64,000 nt of DNA, from the NCBI RefSeq assembly GCF_003716875.1, contig NZ_CP033078.1:1302001-1366000 (forward strand), given 5' to 3'. Shown here in pieces: positions 27,645 to 37,741 of this stretch; the stretch's first letter is position 1; each line of letters opens with the position of its first letter. The notes under the pieces are model-generated. The model saw only the letters and a list, made by a program, of their open reading frames with translations. It did no database searches and had not been told where the DNA came from. Made by a program: the position numbers and the translations under genes. The DNA comes from Vibrio zhugei (GTDB taxonomy: Bacteria > Pseudomonadota > Gammaproteobacteria > Enterobacterales > Vibrionaceae).

Positions 27645-27824
27645 CTCGACAAACAAAAAAAAACGGTTAGTAATCGCTAACTGAGAACAAACGGTTAGGA
27701 TTGGAGCGAGAATTTTGCTTTCCTGTAATCGATTTATTATCGACCAAATCAAAAAAAAATCGCTTGATCTTTCCTTCAAAAACGCTCTCGATAATTTGTT
27801 GGATAAACCAACAACGATTGCTCA

Positions 27825-27866
27825 AATCCGCGCCTTTCTACGTTTTGTAGAGACGCGCGCGGATTC
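27825..27866 (-). terminator. Possible ubiG terminator hairpin
   Basis: A long imperfect hairpin (AATCCGCGC / GCGCGGATT outer, TCTAC / GTAGA inner) lies 20 bp past the ubiG stop. It lacks a U-tract, so termination is uncertain. Confidence 0.4.
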
Positions 27867-27885
27867 AGCGCTGAGTCATGACTGA

Positions 27886-28593
27886 TTAAGAAGCGCGAGT
27901 GTGCACAATATAATTCACATCCACATTACGACCCAAGCGATAGGTATCCGTTAATGGGTTGTAGAGCAAGCCAGTGATGCCCTGTGATTGCAGAGAGGTA
28001 TTATCGACCATCGACATCAGTTCCGATGGACGGATAAATTTATTATGATCGTGAGTATTGTTGGGCACGATTTTCAAGAGTTTTTCTGCACCGACAATCG
28101 CAAACAGATAGGATTTGAAATTACGGTTGAGTGTTGAGAAAAAAACGTCACCGCCGGGTTTCACCAGTTCACAGCAGGCGCTGATCACGGACTGTGGGTC
28201 TGGGACGTGTTCTAACATTTCCATGCACGTCACCACATCATAATGATGGCGATGCGTGGTTGCATGATCTTCAATGGTGCTTTGAATGTAAGACAGTTGG
28301 GTCCCAGTTTCGAGTGCGTGTAAGCGAGCCACTTCTAAGGGTTCTTTACCCATATCTAAACCCGTGACGTCGGCGCCTTCTTTCGCCATACTTTCTGCCA
28401 AGATGCCACCACCGCAGCCCACATCCAGTACCGTTTTGCCAAAGAGTCCGTTTGCCTTGTCCATCACATACTGTAGCCTTAATGGATTAATCTGGTGTAA
28501 GGGCTTGAATTCGCCGTTTAAATCCCACCAGCGTGAAGCCATATCTTCAAATTTTTTAATTTCGAGCGGATCAACATTCTGTGATTGTGTCAT
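27886..28593 (-). CDS. ubiG: Ubiquinone biosynthesis O-methyltransferase
   Basis: UbiG performs both O-methylations of ubiquinone synthesis with S-adenosylmethionine. The 235-residue protein has the SAM motif [16 protein letters not shown], the acidic loop VTGLDMG, and [10 protein letters not shown], together with the family start [25 protein letters not shown] (quoted in part: [16 protein letters not shown]). Divergent from gyrA, the usual gammaproteobacterial arrangement. Confidence 0.96.
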   Translation of the reverse strand: MTQSQNVDPLEIKKFEDMASRWWDLNGEFKPLHQINPLRLQYVMDKANGLFGKTVLDVGCGGGILAESMAKEGADVTGLDMGKEPLEVARLHALETGTQLSYIQSTIEDHATTHRHHYDVVTCMEMLEHVPDPQSVISACCELVKPGGDVFFSTLNRNFKSYLFAIVGAEKLLKIVPNNTHDHNKFIRPSELMSMVDNTSLQSQGITGLLYNPLTDTYRLGRNVDVNYIVHTRAS

Positions 28594-28957
28594 GGGAGCC
28601 TACTAATCGTTTATCGCCATTGAATAAGGAGAGGGTATTATAACTTTCCGGTGCAAGTTTCCTAGCGGTTGGCTCATATTCTTGCTTAGGTGATGTTTTT
28701 TTGTTCGATGGTGGTGGGCGGAACTGAAGATCGGTGTTTTTATCATCAACCACAGTGGACTTCATATCACATGCTAATAAAAGGACAGGGAAAGTAATGC
28801 CGAAGTTTCGATTTTTGTGTTATATTTTTTCACCTTATACGTATCAATTATATTCAGACAAAATAATGATTGGGTGTTTAAGGACTGATGAGTCGTGAAA
28901 CCCGCCTTACTTTCGGTTCTGAATATACCGATCAAACTATAGAGGGATAATGGCTCT
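28594..28957. promoter_or_regulatory. ubiG-gyrA divergent promoter region
   Basis: A 364-bp non-coding gap. A possible gyrA promoter is TTGTGT (28815-28820), 16 bp, TATACG (28837-28842); it is weak by consensus, as supercoiling-sensitive gyr promoters often are. Nothing else stands out. Confidence 0.35.
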
Positions 28958-31615
28958 ATGAGCGATCTTGCTAAAGAGATCACGCCCATCAACATTGAGG
29001 ACGAGCTTCGCGGTTCATACCTCGACTATGCGATGTCAGTTATCGTTGGTCGTGCTCTTCCTGATGTGCGTGATGGCCTAAAACCAGTACACCGTCGTGT
29101 GCTATTTGCAATGAATGTACTGGGAAATGACTGGAATAAACCTTATAAAAAATCCGCCCGTGTGGTCGGAGACGTAATTGGTAAGTATCACCCACACGGG
29201 GATACCGCGGTATATGACACGATTGTGCGTATGGCACAGCCTTTCTCACTGCGTTATATGCTGGTGGATGGCCAAGGTAACTTTGGTTCGATCGATGGTG
29301 ACTCAGCGGCGGCTATGCGTTATACGGAAGTCCGTATGGCCAAAATGGCGCATGAGCTATTGGCTGATCTAGACAAAGATACTGTTGATTATGTTGATAA
29401 CTATGACGGTACGGAACGCATTCCAGCGGTGCTACCAACGAAAATTCCAAACCTACTGGTCAACGGTTCGTCTGGTATTGCTGTCGGTATGGCGACCAAT
29501 ATTCCGCCTCATAACTTGAACGAAGTGGTAAGTGGCTGTCTTGCTTACATCGATAATGAAGACATCACTATTGATGAGTTGATGGAATACATTCCTGGCC
29601 CAGATTTCCCGACAGCGGCGATGATCAGTGGGCGTAAAGGGATTGTGGATGCTTACAAAACAGGACGCGGTAAGATTTACATGCGTTCTAAGGCGAATAT
29701 CGAAGCGGACAAGCATGGTCGCGAAACCATTATTGTCACTGAGATTCCCTACCAAGTGAACAAAGCGCGGTTGATTGAGAAAATTGCTGAGCTGGTGAAA
29801 GATAAAAAAGTCGAAGGCATTAGCGCTCTGCGTGATGAATCCGACAAAGAAGGTATGCGCATTGTTATCGAATGTAAGCGTGATGCGGTAGGTGAAGTTG
29901 TTCTAAACAACCTTTATACCAATACGCAATTGCAAACGACATTCGGCATTAACATGGTGGCATTGAACGAAGGCCAACCGCAGCTGTTTAATTTAAAAGA
30001 CATGCTGAAGTGCTTCGTTAACCACCGTCGTGAAGTCGTCACGCGTCGTACGGTTTACGAACTGCGTAAAGCGCGCGATCGTGCTCATATCTTGGAAGGG
30101 TTAGCGTTAGCGCTTGCCAATATCGATGAAGTGATTGAGCTGATTCGTCAAGCAGCAACACCAGCAGAAGCGAAAACTGGCTTAATTTCCCGTGGTTGGG
30201 AATTGGGTCATGTTGCCAGCATGCTAGAGCGTGCCGGTGATGAAGGTACGGCTCGCCCAGCTTGGTTAGAACCAGAGTTTGGTATTCGTGATGGTATGTA
30301 TTACCTCACGGAGCAACAAGCGCAAGCGATTCTTGAATTGCGTTTGCACCGTCTAACCGGTCTAGAACATGAAAAAATTCTAGAAGAATATAAAGGCCTA
30401 TTAGACCAAATCGCTGAGTACTTACATATTCTGGCCAGCACGGAACGTTTGATGGAAGTGATTCGTGAAGAGCTGGAAATTGTTCGTGACAATTTCGGTG
30501 ATGAACGTCTGACAGAAATCACCGCAGCGAGCCATGATATTGACATGGAAGAGCTGATTGCTCGTGAGAATGTTGTTGTGACGTTGTCACATGAAGGCTA
30601 TGTGAAATACCAAATCCTGAGTGATTATGAAGCGCAACGTCGTGGTGGTCGTGGTAAGAGTGCCACCCGCATGAAAGACGAAGACTTTATTGAGCGTCTT
30701 CTGGTTGCGAATACTCATGACAATATTTTGTGTTTCTCAACACGAGGTAAAGCTTATCGCTTGAAAGTTTATCAACTGCCGCATGCGACTCGTACGGCCC
30801 GTGGTAAACCGATCGTGAATATTTTACCGCTTGAGCCAGAAGAGCGCATTACGGCCATTCTTCCGGTGAGTGAATATTCTGAAGATCACTACATCTTTAT
30901 GGCAACCAGCGATGGTACCGTGAAGAAAACCTCGTTAGATCAGTTCTCTAACGTGCGTAAGAACGGTTTGATCGCTGTTAACTTACGTGACGAGGATTCA
31001 CTGATTGGTGTCGATATTACGCATGGCGATAATGACATCATGCTGTTCTCGGCATCCGGTAAAGTGGTTCGCTTTAACGAAAGCCACGTGCGAGCAATGG
31101 GACGGACGGCATCGGGTGTACGTGGTATGAAGTTACCAGAAGGTGACCATGTCATGTCGTTGATTGTGCCGCATACCGAGGGTGATATTCTGACCGTGAC
31201 ACAAAACGGTTACGGTAAACGGACGCAACTTGCCGAATACCCAGCGAAGAGCCGTGCCACTCAAGGTGTGGTTTCTATCAAAGTCTCTGAGCGTAATGGC
31301 TCGGTCGTTGGTGCCGTTCAGGTTGATGAGCGTGATGAATTCATGATGATCACTAATGCGGGAACGTTAGTGCGTACTCGTGTTGATGAAGTCAGCCAAG
31401 TGGGTCGTAATACGCAAGGCGTTACTCTGATTCGTACGTCGGAAGGCGAAGATGTGGTTGCGTTGCAACGCATCGAAGAAATCGCAGAAGAAGATTTACC
31501 GGTAGAGAGTGATGAGTCAGTGACACCCGTCGACGCGCAAACATCAGCAGATGATGTGAGTGACTCTGACCAAGCCGTCGATAATGATGACGACGTTGAT
31601 TCCGATGAGTCTTAA
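28958..31615 (+). CDS. gyrA: DNA gyrase subunit A
   Basis: GyrA is the DNA-cleaving subunit of gyrase, which adds negative supercoils. The 885-residue protein has the winged-helix breakage domain with catalytic Tyr in [10 protein letters not shown] (residue 122 by E. coli numbering), a coiled tower, and a C-terminal beta-pinwheel with the GyrA box QRRGGRGK. The tail is very acidic (many Asp and Ser). In the quinolone region, [10 protein letters not shown] places Thr at residue 83 and Asp at 87; E. coli and V. cholerae have Ser83. A strong terminator follows. Confidence 0.98.
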   Translation: MSDLAKEITPINIEDELRGSYLDYAMSVIVGRALPDVRDGLKPVHRRVLFAMNVLGNDWNKPYKKSARVVGDVIGKYHPHGDTAVYDTIVRMAQPFSLRYMLVDGQGNFGSIDGDSAAAMRYTEVRMAKMAHELLADLDKDTVDYVDNYDGTERIPAVLPTKIPNLLVNGSSGIAVGMATNIPPHNLNEVVSGCLAYIDNEDITIDELMEYIPGPDFPTAAMISGRKGIVDAYKTGRGKIYMRSKANIEADKHGRETIIVTEIPYQVNKARLIEKIAELVKDKKVEGISALRDESDKEGMRIVIECKRDAVGEVVLNNLYTNTQLQTTFGINMVALNEGQPQLFNLKDMLKCFVNHRREVVTRRTVYELRKARDRAHILEGLALALANIDEVIELIRQAATPAEAKTGLISRGWELGHVASMLERAGDEGTARPAWLEPEFGIRDGMYYLTEQQAQAILELRLHRLTGLEHEKILEEYKGLLDQIAEYLHILASTERLMEVIREELEIVRDNFGDERLTEITAASHDIDMEELIARENVVVTLSHEGYVKYQILSDYEAQRRGGRGKSATRMKDEDFIERLLVANTHDNILCFSTRGKAYRLKVYQLPHATRTARGKPIVNILPLEPEERITAILPVSEYSEDHYIFMATSDGTVKKTSLDQFSNVRKNGLIAVNLRDEDSLIGVDITHGDNDIMLFSASGKVVRFNESHVRAMGRTASGVRGMKLPEGDHVMSLIVPHTEGDILTVTQNGYGKRTQLAEYPAKSRATQGVVSIKVSERNGSVVGAVQVDERDEFMMITNAGTLVRTRVDEVSQVGRNTQGVTLIRTSEGEDVVALQRIEEIAEEDLPVESDESVTPVDAQTSADDVSDSDQAVDNDDDVDSDES

Positions 31616-31642
31616 TATAGATTGATCGTTATTATGAACGTG

Positions 31643-31675
31643 AAAAAGCCGAAGATGATCTTCGGCTTTTTTTTT
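31643..31675 (+). terminator. gyrA terminator
   Basis: AAAAAGCCGAAGA / TCTTCGGCTTTTT stem followed by nine T. Confidence 0.95.
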
Positions 31676-32035
31676 GCCTGCATCGGCTAATCAATACCTT
31701 ACGGTTGATCGATGATGGGGTCTCATCAGTCACAAGGTGTTAACGATCAAAGGCGAGTCGATTTGGATCCTTTTCAGAAAAAGACGTTAGGTTTCTTATA
31801 ATGATAAGTGTCTACAATCGTTAATTTTTTTCTCTGTTTCACCTTTCTTTTTCTATACTTAATAAATAAACAGCGCTCTGCACTGGTGACTGGGATGTGA
31901 GTTCATGCTTACTGAGGGGGAGCATTGTCACGATAAACCTATTTTTTGTGACTTTTGTCCCAAAGACATTGTTTATTTGGCATGAATAAATGAAAAATGG
32001 TATTATTTTTGAGACTTAAGTAAAGTTTATGGGGA
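31676..32035. other. Intergenic region before the 61-aa gene
   Basis: A 360-bp A/T-rich gap after the gyrA terminator, presumably with the promoter of the small gene at 32036. I see no ORF or conserved structure in it. Confidence 0.5.
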
Positions 32036-32221
32036 ATGGCATTGGAACAAGAAGCAATTATTCAATTAAAACAGGATTTCTATAAGCGCATAAGTTTGCT
32101 ACAGGCGAATGCGATGCCTCAATGTAAACCAACCTTATCGTTTTTGACGCAAGAAGAGTTAAAAGAACTCGAACAAGTTTGGATTGAATTGACCATGTGG
32201 AAGAACAATCAGCGTCATTGA
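32036..32221 (+). CDS. Small hypothetical protein (61 aa)
   Basis: Not recognised. The product (MALEQEAIIQLKQDFYKRI at the start) is probably all-helical, soluble, with no signal peptide. The ATG has GGGGA close upstream, codon use looks normal, and a hairpin terminator follows 29 bp after the stop. These points favour a real gene; no function can be given. Confidence 0.55.
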   Translation: MALEQEAIIQLKQDFYKRISLLQANAMPQCKPTLSFLTQEELKELEQVWIELTMWKNNQRH

Positions 32222-32249
32222 TCGCTGCATCATTCTATTGCCCCATAGA

Positions 32250-32282
32250 TAAACCCGATATTGCCAGTATCGAGTTTTTTTG
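32250..32282 (+). terminator. Intrinsic terminator after the 61-aa gene
   Basis: AACCCGATA / TATCGAGTT stem (one mismatch), 7-nt loop, then a run of T. Confidence 0.75.
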
Positions 32283-32419
32283 TTGTTGTCGTATCGCGTT
32301 GACTGGCTGCTGACCATTGAAAACCCGTATTTTTGCCCCCATAGTAAGACTAACAAAAAATAGAAATTGTCTGCGTGTTTCGCTAAGATGCAGCAACAAT
32401 GAATAAAGTGAGTAAAGAT

Positions 32420-33016
32420 ATGGCGGAAGTAAGAGCCAGAGTCGACTTAAAAGTCGGCGCTAACAGCAATATTGATGCTGAAATTTTATCATTTCGTGGT
32501 TTAAATACGGACAAGGAACATGTTGCATTAATATTTAAACACGCGGATCAACAAGCGGTTCCTCTCGTGCGTATGCACTCTGAATGTTTAACGGGGGATG
32601 TCTTCCATTCTTCTCGTTGTGATTGTGGTGAACAACTGGATGAAACGCTCGCGAAAATGGGGAATACCGGCGGTATCATATTGTATTTACGCCAAGAAGG
32701 GCGAGGTATTGGTTTGTACAATAAAATCGATGCTTACAAGTTACAAAGCGAAGGGATGGATACCTATCAAGCGAACAACCATTTAGGCTTTCCGGATGAT
32801 CTGCGTGATTTCTCTGAAGCGGCTCAAATGTTACAGGCACTGAATGTCGATAAAATTCGTTTAGTCACCAACAATCCTAAAAAAATTCATGACCTCAAAG
32901 AATTCGGTATTGAGATTGTCGATGTGGTGCATACGAGTGCTCATATTAAAGACGGTAATGAAGAGTATTTAAAAGCAAAGGTCTCACACGGCCATCATCA
33001 GCTCAAGCTCACTTAA
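32420..33016 (+). CDS. ribA: GTP cyclohydrolase II
   Basis: RibA opens GTP in the first step of riboflavin synthesis. The product has the zinc-site cysteines in [18 protein letters not shown], the catalytic [18 protein letters not shown] segment and TNNPKKI near the end. I chose ATG 32420 ([13 protein letters not shown], 198 residues), which matches the usual Vibrio start and has GAG upstream; an in-frame ATG at 32399 adds 7 residues without a ribosome site. No FMN riboswitch is visible upstream. Confidence 0.94.
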   Translation: MAEVRARVDLKVGANSNIDAEILSFRGLNTDKEHVALIFKHADQQAVPLVRMHSECLTGDVFHSSRCDCGEQLDETLAKMGNTGGIILYLRQEGRGIGLYNKIDAYKLQSEGMDTYQANNHLGFPDDLRDFSEAAQMLQALNVDKIRLVTNNPKKIHDLKEFGIEIVDVVHTSAHIKDGNEEYLKAKVSHGHHQLKLT

Positions 33017-33035
33017 TGCAATTCCTTCCGATATG

Positions 33036-33066
33036 AAAGCTCCAGTCGCCACTGGAGCTTTTTTAT
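33036..33066 (+). terminator. ribA terminator
   Basis: AAAGCTCCAGT / ACTGGAGCTTT stem with a CGCC loop and T-run. Confidence 0.93.
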
Positions 33067-33168
33067 TATATCTCGCCTAATCATTGATTTAATTAGTGTA
33101 ATAATGGGTAACGGGAGTGCGCAAAGAGAAAAACTTTGCCATACTCTTTAAGCGATACACAGTGACGG

Positions 33169-34794
33169 ATGTCCGTAATGATCAAATTGATAGCCTGTTG
33201 TTTCTTTGTTGCCACTCTGTGCTTTTCCCATACGTTATATGCACAAAGCCTGAACGCATTTGTGCAACGCGGCTGGATTTCACCGAAAGAGCCGATTACG
33301 TATTTTCTCGAGTACCCAACGCGACTTGAACAAATTTATACGCATAATCAGTTTCAGCGTTTATGGCAGAATCGGCAAGATAGGCAAGCGCTCGATATGC
33401 AACTGGCCTTAATTCAAGAGGCCAGAGTCAGCCCTTTATTCGACCGCCAGCGTAAGTATTTGCGTCTCTATGAATCTCGCCGGGATTGGCAACGCTATGA
33501 TGTACTTGCAACGGATACGTTACTGCTTTACTTGCAGTATGCACATTATGCGCCGATGCGGGGGCAATACTGGTTTTTTAAGCGGCCGTTAAACGCGCCG
33601 TTACCCCCACCGAGCGCCTCTGTTATTGCAGACGTTCAGCAGGCTGGCGCCGATTTGACTCTGACTCAATTGATCCTCAGTGCGACGCCAAAACGCGATG
33701 CTTACTGGCAGTTGGTCTCCGCTTATCGCTTTTTGTCGCAGCATAACGAGGAGACGATTCCAGTTTTCCATTTAGAGGGTCGTTTGAATCAGGAACTGAC
33801 ACCGCTACAGAAAAGGACACTGGTTGGGCGATTAGCATTAGTCAATATTGATGTTAGCGATATTGATCGTCATTCATCCCATGTTGGTCAGCCGTTAGAC
33901 ACTGCCATCAAGACATTCCAAAACATGCATGGACTGAAGGTGAGTGGACAGTTAGACAGAGCCACGTTGCGATGGTTGAATATGCCCATCGTTCAGCGAC
34001 GTTATCTATTGGCCGTCAATGCCGAACGCATACGACTATGGGCAGATACGGCAGCATCCTATGTACAAGTTAATATTCCTGCTTATCACATGCAATATTG
34101 GTATCAGGGACATTTGGCATTTGAATCGAATGTCATTGTAGGGCGTGAGAGCCGACCAACACCGATAATGAATACGCGTTTGCAAACCGTGGTATTTAAT
34201 CCCACTTGGAATGTTCCTTATCGTATTATGATGGACGACATTTTACCTAAAATGCAGCGCGACCCGCATTATTTAGACTCCCATCAGCTAGAGGTCATTC
34301 ACAGTTGGCGAAATCCGACGCCGGTCGAACCTCAATCGATTGACTGGCAGCACGTTGACGCGTCACAGACGTTTCCTTATCGCTTACGTCAAAAAGCGGG
34401 CCGTCATAATTCTCTTGGTGAATATAAGTTTGTTACGCCCAATCGCCGAGCGATTTATTTACACGATACCCCACATAAGTATTTGTTTGCTCGCCAACAA
34501 CGCGCCTTAAGCTCAGGATGTGTCAGAGTGGAACATGCTAAGCAGTTTGCACAAGTGTTAATGAAACAGCCCGGAGCAAAGTCTTCTGCCGATACTCAAC
34601 CGCAGGATGCATTGGCTGCGAATCGGCGGGTGCGTTTGCAGCACTCTATTCCGGTACAACTGATTTATCAAACGGCATGGTATGCCAAGGGTGAGGTTCA
34701 TTACCGTGCAGACATTTATCAGCACGATCGTCTACCAGAGCCACGAACCTCAGCGGCTGCTTGGCAGGATGTGTCGGCTCGCTTGTCAAAATAA
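33169..34794 (+). CDS. L,D-transpeptidase, YcbB/LdtD type
   Basis: A periplasmic enzyme that makes 3-3 cross-links in peptidoglycan. The 541-residue protein has a signal peptide (cleavage probably after LYA, near residue 25), a peptidoglycan-binding segment (LDTAIKTFQNMHGLKVSGQLD, about 245-265; shown in part by its core FQNMHGLKVSGQ), and a YkuD catalytic domain with His in YLHDTPHKYLF and the nucleophile Cys in SSGCVRVEHA. Start may be ATG 33169 or 33178; neither has a clear ribosome site. It is followed by the metallo-hydrolase gene; E. coli has ycbB-ycbK-ycbL-aspC-asnS, and here ycbK is missing between them. Confidence 0.9.
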   Translation: MSVMIKLIACCFFVATLCFSHTLYAQSLNAFVQRGWISPKEPITYFLEYPTRLEQIYTHNQFQRLWQNRQDRQALDMQLALIQEARVSPLFDRQRKYLRLYESRRDWQRYDVLATDTLLLYLQYAHYAPMRGQYWFFKRPLNAPLPPPSASVIADVQQAGADLTLTQLILSATPKRDAYWQLVSAYRFLSQHNEETIPVFHLEGRLNQELTPLQKRTLVGRLALVNIDVSDIDRHSSHVGQPLDTAIKTFQNMHGLKVSGQLDRATLRWLNMPIVQRRYLLAVNAERIRLWADTAASYVQVNIPAYHMQYWYQGHLAFESNVIVGRESRPTPIMNTRLQTVVFNPTWNVPYRIMMDDILPKMQRDPHYLDSHQLEVIHSWRNPTPVEPQSIDWQHVDASQTFPYRLRQKAGRHNSLGEYKFVTPNRRAIYLHDTPHKYLFARQQRALSSGCVRVEHAKQFAQVLMKQPGAKSSADTQPQDALAANRRVRLQHSIPVQLIYQTAWYAKGEVHYRADIYQHDRLPEPRTSAAAWQDVSARLSK

Positions 34795-34846
34795 AGCCAC
34801 AGTGTCATAGTAACAAACAATACGAATAGCTAAGGTTTTAACGTTT

Positions 34847-35500
34847 ATGTCTCTACAATATCAAGTGGTTCCAGTCACGGCTTTTGCACAGAACTGTTCA
34901 ATCGTATGGTGCGATGAAACGATGGAAGGCATTGTGGTGGATCCGGGGGGCGATGCGCAGCAGCTCGCGACGATTGTCGAGCAACTGAACGTAAAAGTGG
35001 TCAAGATTGTGCTGACTCATGGTCACTTGGATCATGTCGGGGGCACGCAGGAGTTGGTCCAACGATTGGGTTCAATGCCGATTATTGGACCACATCAAGC
35101 GGATACGTTTTGGTTAGAAGGCATGGCGCAGCAATGTCAAATGTTTGGCTTTGAACCCGTTTCGCCGTTTTTGCCCGACCAATGGCTACAAGACGGTGAC
35201 CGCGTGTCCTTTGGTCAAGAAACGTTATCTGTGTATCATACGCCAGGACATACCCCAGGACATGTGGTTTTATTTAGTGAGAGTCATCGATTATTGATTG
35301 TGGGTGATGTTCTATTTAACGGCAGTATTGGCCGCACAGATTTTCCTCAAGGAGACTTTAATCAGCTAGTGCATTCGATTAAAACCAAGCTGTGGCCACT
35401 GGGTAACGATGTCACTTTTCTACCGGGACATGGGCCTAAATCCACCATTGGTCAGGAGAGAGCGAGCAATCCCTTTGTCGGCGATGAAGTACCGCTGTAG
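34847..35500 (+). CDS. Metallo-beta-lactamase-fold hydrolase (YcbL/type II glyoxalase-like)
   Basis: A 217-residue binuclear metal hydrolase. The metal-binding signature THGHLDHVGG is at about residue 60, with further His in YHTPGHTPGH, Asp in GDVLFNGSIGRTD and His in LPGHGPKS. It is like E. coli YcbL, a hydroxyacylglutathione-hydrolase-like protein, and lies beside the ycbB homolog as in E. coli. The physiological substrate is not known from sequence. Confidence 0.9.
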   Translation: MSLQYQVVPVTAFAQNCSIVWCDETMEGIVVDPGGDAQQLATIVEQLNVKVVKIVLTHGHLDHVGGTQELVQRLGSMPIIGPHQADTFWLEGMAQQCQMFGFEPVSPFLPDQWLQDGDRVSFGQETLSVYHTPGHTPGHVVLFSESHRLLIVGDVLFNGSIGRTDFPQGDFNQLVHSIKTKLWPLGNDVTFLPGHGPKSTIGQERASNPFVGDEVPL

Positions 35501-35504
35501 CGCT

Positions 35505-36176
35505 TTATGTGGACTCTGGCTCGGCGGCGGCAAGATACCGCCGAGCCAATCCTACAAACTCTTCAGGACTGCGATCTAAGTCCGATGCAGACACATACAC
35601 ATCATACCCATGAAACTCCCTCTGATAGCGCATACGGTTGGCTAACATTCCCATGAGACCCGCATATCGATGTCCATGTTCATCATAATAGGGCTCTGAA
35701 TCCAGCAGAATATCTTCTAAAGCATACTGAGGATGACGTTTGACGCCAAGATACAATAAGGAACGTTGATCCATAAGAATATCACTGGCGATCCGTGGAC
35801 AAATACTCTGTAAATAGGGCGGATAGTGTTTTAAACGAATGCCAACCCAAGGGAGCGGTTCTCTCCAGCCATCGGCACGTACGTCTTGACAAATATCAAT
35901 CCGACTAATGTTATTCCACTTAACGACCCATCCGCCTTTGGCGAGATGTTGTTGAAGATGCGTGGCGGTGAGGGTGTACTGGACTCGACTGCTGATTAAT
36001 AGCCAGTAACTCACTCCCCAAAGCAAACTGACTAATACTGCGACTGCGATAGCAATCGGTAAGGTAGGCGAAAACATGATGGCAACCAGCGCGACAATGA
36101 CGCCCGCTAGACTGAGTAATCTAAAGCTTTTAGAGCTGGTATCCCATGTATGATTATGAAGATGTAAGGTTTGCAT
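35505..36176 (-). CDS. DUF2982-type membrane protein
   Basis: A 223-residue protein with two adjacent N-terminal helices (about residues 20-60) and a cytoplasmic domain rich in aromatic and charged residues (RLKHYPPYLQSICPR; YDVYVSASDLDRSPEEF). It matches my memory of DUF2982, a family of vibrios and relatives with no known function. Its stop lies 4 bp from the hydrolase stop, convergent. Confidence 0.65.
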   Translation of the reverse strand: MQTLHLHNHTWDTSSKSFRLLSLAGVIVALVAIMFSPTLPIAIAVAVLVSLLWGVSYWLLISSRVQYTLTATHLQQHLAKGGWVVKWNNISRIDICQDVRADGWREPLPWVGIRLKHYPPYLQSICPRIASDILMDQRSLLYLGVKRHPQYALEDILLDSEPYYDEHGHRYAGLMGMLANRMRYQREFHGYDVYVSASDLDRSPEEFVGLARRYLAAAEPEST

Positions 36177-36389
36177 AAAGGTTCTTCGTCATTTGTAAAG
36201 CCAATTTTAGTGCCATGGATTTTAGTTAATAAATCGCCAACTAATGGACAAATAATAGCCGCTTGTCGGTGAAACGGCGCTTTTTTATCGGGAAGTGATG
36301 CCCGCCACTACAAAAGACAGTGATTATTTGGTATAAAGCGCGCTTCAATTTTCACCACTGCCCCACGCAGTGAAATGGAGACATACTCA

Positions 36390-36794
36390 ATGAGACTTGC
36401 TCATAAGCGTAAAGTGCAGTCTAAACTGCAAAAGCGTATGAAAGCGATTGTGGCGAACCTATCTTCGACACCGAAAGCTTCGACACCGAAAGCGGATACA
36501 TCAGCGAAGGTTGAGCCTGTAGCAAAGAAAGCGGCGATGGTAACACCTAAAAAAGAGCGTGTTGCTCAACCAGCAGAAGTAACCGTAACACTGACGCCTA
36601 AACAGCAACAAGTGTTAGATATTGTCGTTGCGAATGCCAATGGTATCAATCCAAAATCCATCGGTCTAGCGGCAGGTCAAGAAGACACAAAAGCGGCTTC
36701 TTGGGCGACTGGTGCACTGAAAAAACTCCTTCAAGAAGAGCTTGTTACCAAAGAACAGCTCAGTGGAAATAAAGTTATTTATAAAGCGGTATAA
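36390..36794 (+). CDS. Small basic protein with C-terminal winged helix
   Basis: A 134-residue protein. The N-terminal third is Lys/Arg-rich (MRLAHKRKVQSKLQKRMK), then a flexible Ala/Pro/Lys linker with a 15-bp tandem duplication at 36466-36495 (STPKA twice), then a helix-turn-helix/winged domain (LTPKQQQVLDIVVANANG; WATGALKKLLQEELVTK). It probably binds nucleic acid. ATG 36390 is preferred over 36375 because GGAG lies 9 nt upstream. No named family recognised. Confidence 0.65.
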   Translation: MRLAHKRKVQSKLQKRMKAIVANLSSTPKASTPKADTSAKVEPVAKKAAMVTPKKERVAQPAEVTVTLTPKQQQVLDIVVANANGINPKSIGLAAGQEDTKAASWATGALKKLLQEELVTKEQLSGNKVIYKAV

Positions 36795-36823
36795 GTGACG
36801 TTAAGTGAATAACCTTACCAGTA

Positions 36824-36860
36824 TTAAAAAGGCCCTGAACGAATTCAGGGCCTTTTTAAT
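36824..36860. terminator. Bidirectional terminator
   Basis: AAAAAGGCCCTGAA / TTCAGGGCCTTTTT stem with a 4-nt loop between convergent genes. Confidence 0.94.
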
Positions 36861-36878
36861 TGTGGAAACAGACAAACC

Positions 36879-37355
36879 TTAGACACTTTTAGAAATACTG
36901 CCTAGCTCTAGCATCGGGGCCACATCCATATTTTCTGCATTCATCATCGTCGACAAGCGTTGCACAGATGACAGCAATAAGGTTTGCTCCCATTCGTCCA
37001 GTTTATGGAATCGCTCGACAAAGTTATCTTGTAACGGCTGTGGCGCTTTGGCAAGAATCTCTTGACCAGACTCGGTTAAGTACGCATGGACTTTGCGCTT
37101 GTCCGATTGGCTGCGAGTACGTGTAACGTACCCATTACGCTCTAATCGGTCCAAGATGGTGGTGGCGGTCGCTTGGCTCATGTTCGTATGCTTGGATAAC
37201 TCACGGATAGTGACCTGCCCAAGTTTTTCGATAGAGCGCATTAAAATCAATTGCGGTCCCGTCAAACCAGCATGTTTACTTAATTGTTTTGAATGTAAGT
37301 CGATGGCTCGGATGATCTGGCGAATGGCGACCAGAACTTCTTCATGTTTTTCCAA
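36879..37355 (-). CDS. cosR: MarR-family repressor CosR of compatible-solute genes
   Basis: A 158-residue MarR regulator with the winged-helix recognition region VTIRELSKHTNMSQATATTILDRLE (central part LSKHTNMSQATATTIL) and the wing DKRKVHAYLT. In V. cholerae, CosR (compatible solute regulator) is encoded divergently from the BCCT transporter opuD and represses ectoine synthesis and solute uptake in low salt. The same divergent arrangement is here, so the name is well supported by context. Confidence 0.82.
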   Translation of the reverse strand: MEKHEEVLVAIRQIIRAIDLHSKQLSKHAGLTGPQLILMRSIEKLGQVTIRELSKHTNMSQATATTILDRLERNGYVTRTRSQSDKRKVHAYLTESGQEILAKAPQPLQDNFVERFHKLDEWEQTLLLSSVQRLSTMMNAENMDVAPMLELGSISKSV

Positions 37356-37741
37356 TTTTTTGTGTCCGAAAGAGAATGGTTGTACTTAGCGGGGACAATA
37401 GCGCACTTACCAACGGTTGAAAAGTGTTGATGTCATACTTTTTTTTATCCTCGATCATGGGCATTTTTATATAAATGTAAAGTTGTGAAATATTTAGTAG
37501 GCAAATCATTATTATGCGTCATGTTGAACAGTAAATGTACTAAATTGAGCGTTTGTCGAGCTTTTTCCATTTTAATGAGTAATTTATTAGACTGTAATTT
37601 ATGATTATGTATAATCATTGGCCTGATGAGTGCATAGTAAATAAATCGAACACGAAATAAATGCTGATGGATTAGGCATGCAAAGCGTTCGTGTTCGTTA
37701 CTATCATACTCAATCAAGAACTATCTATATAGAGAGGTCAA
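37356..37741. promoter_or_regulatory. cosR-opuD divergent control region
   Basis: A 386-bp A/T-rich gap that must hold both promoters and, by analogy with V. cholerae, a CosR operator. A short palindrome CTATATAG lies near 37730, just before the transporter ribosome site. I cannot identify the operator by eye. A 90-codon minus-strand ORF here starts only at TTG and is not supported. Confidence 0.4.

Noticed and set aside
30600..31612. Acidic, Ser-rich end of GyrA as a frameshift artefact
   Set aside because: Acidic C-terminal tails are normal for GyrA and the frame is continuous to the stop before a terminator.
37445..37717. 90-codon ORF on the minus strand between cosR and the BCCT gene
   Set aside because: Only a TTG start, no ribosome site, and it fills a region expected to hold promoters and operators.
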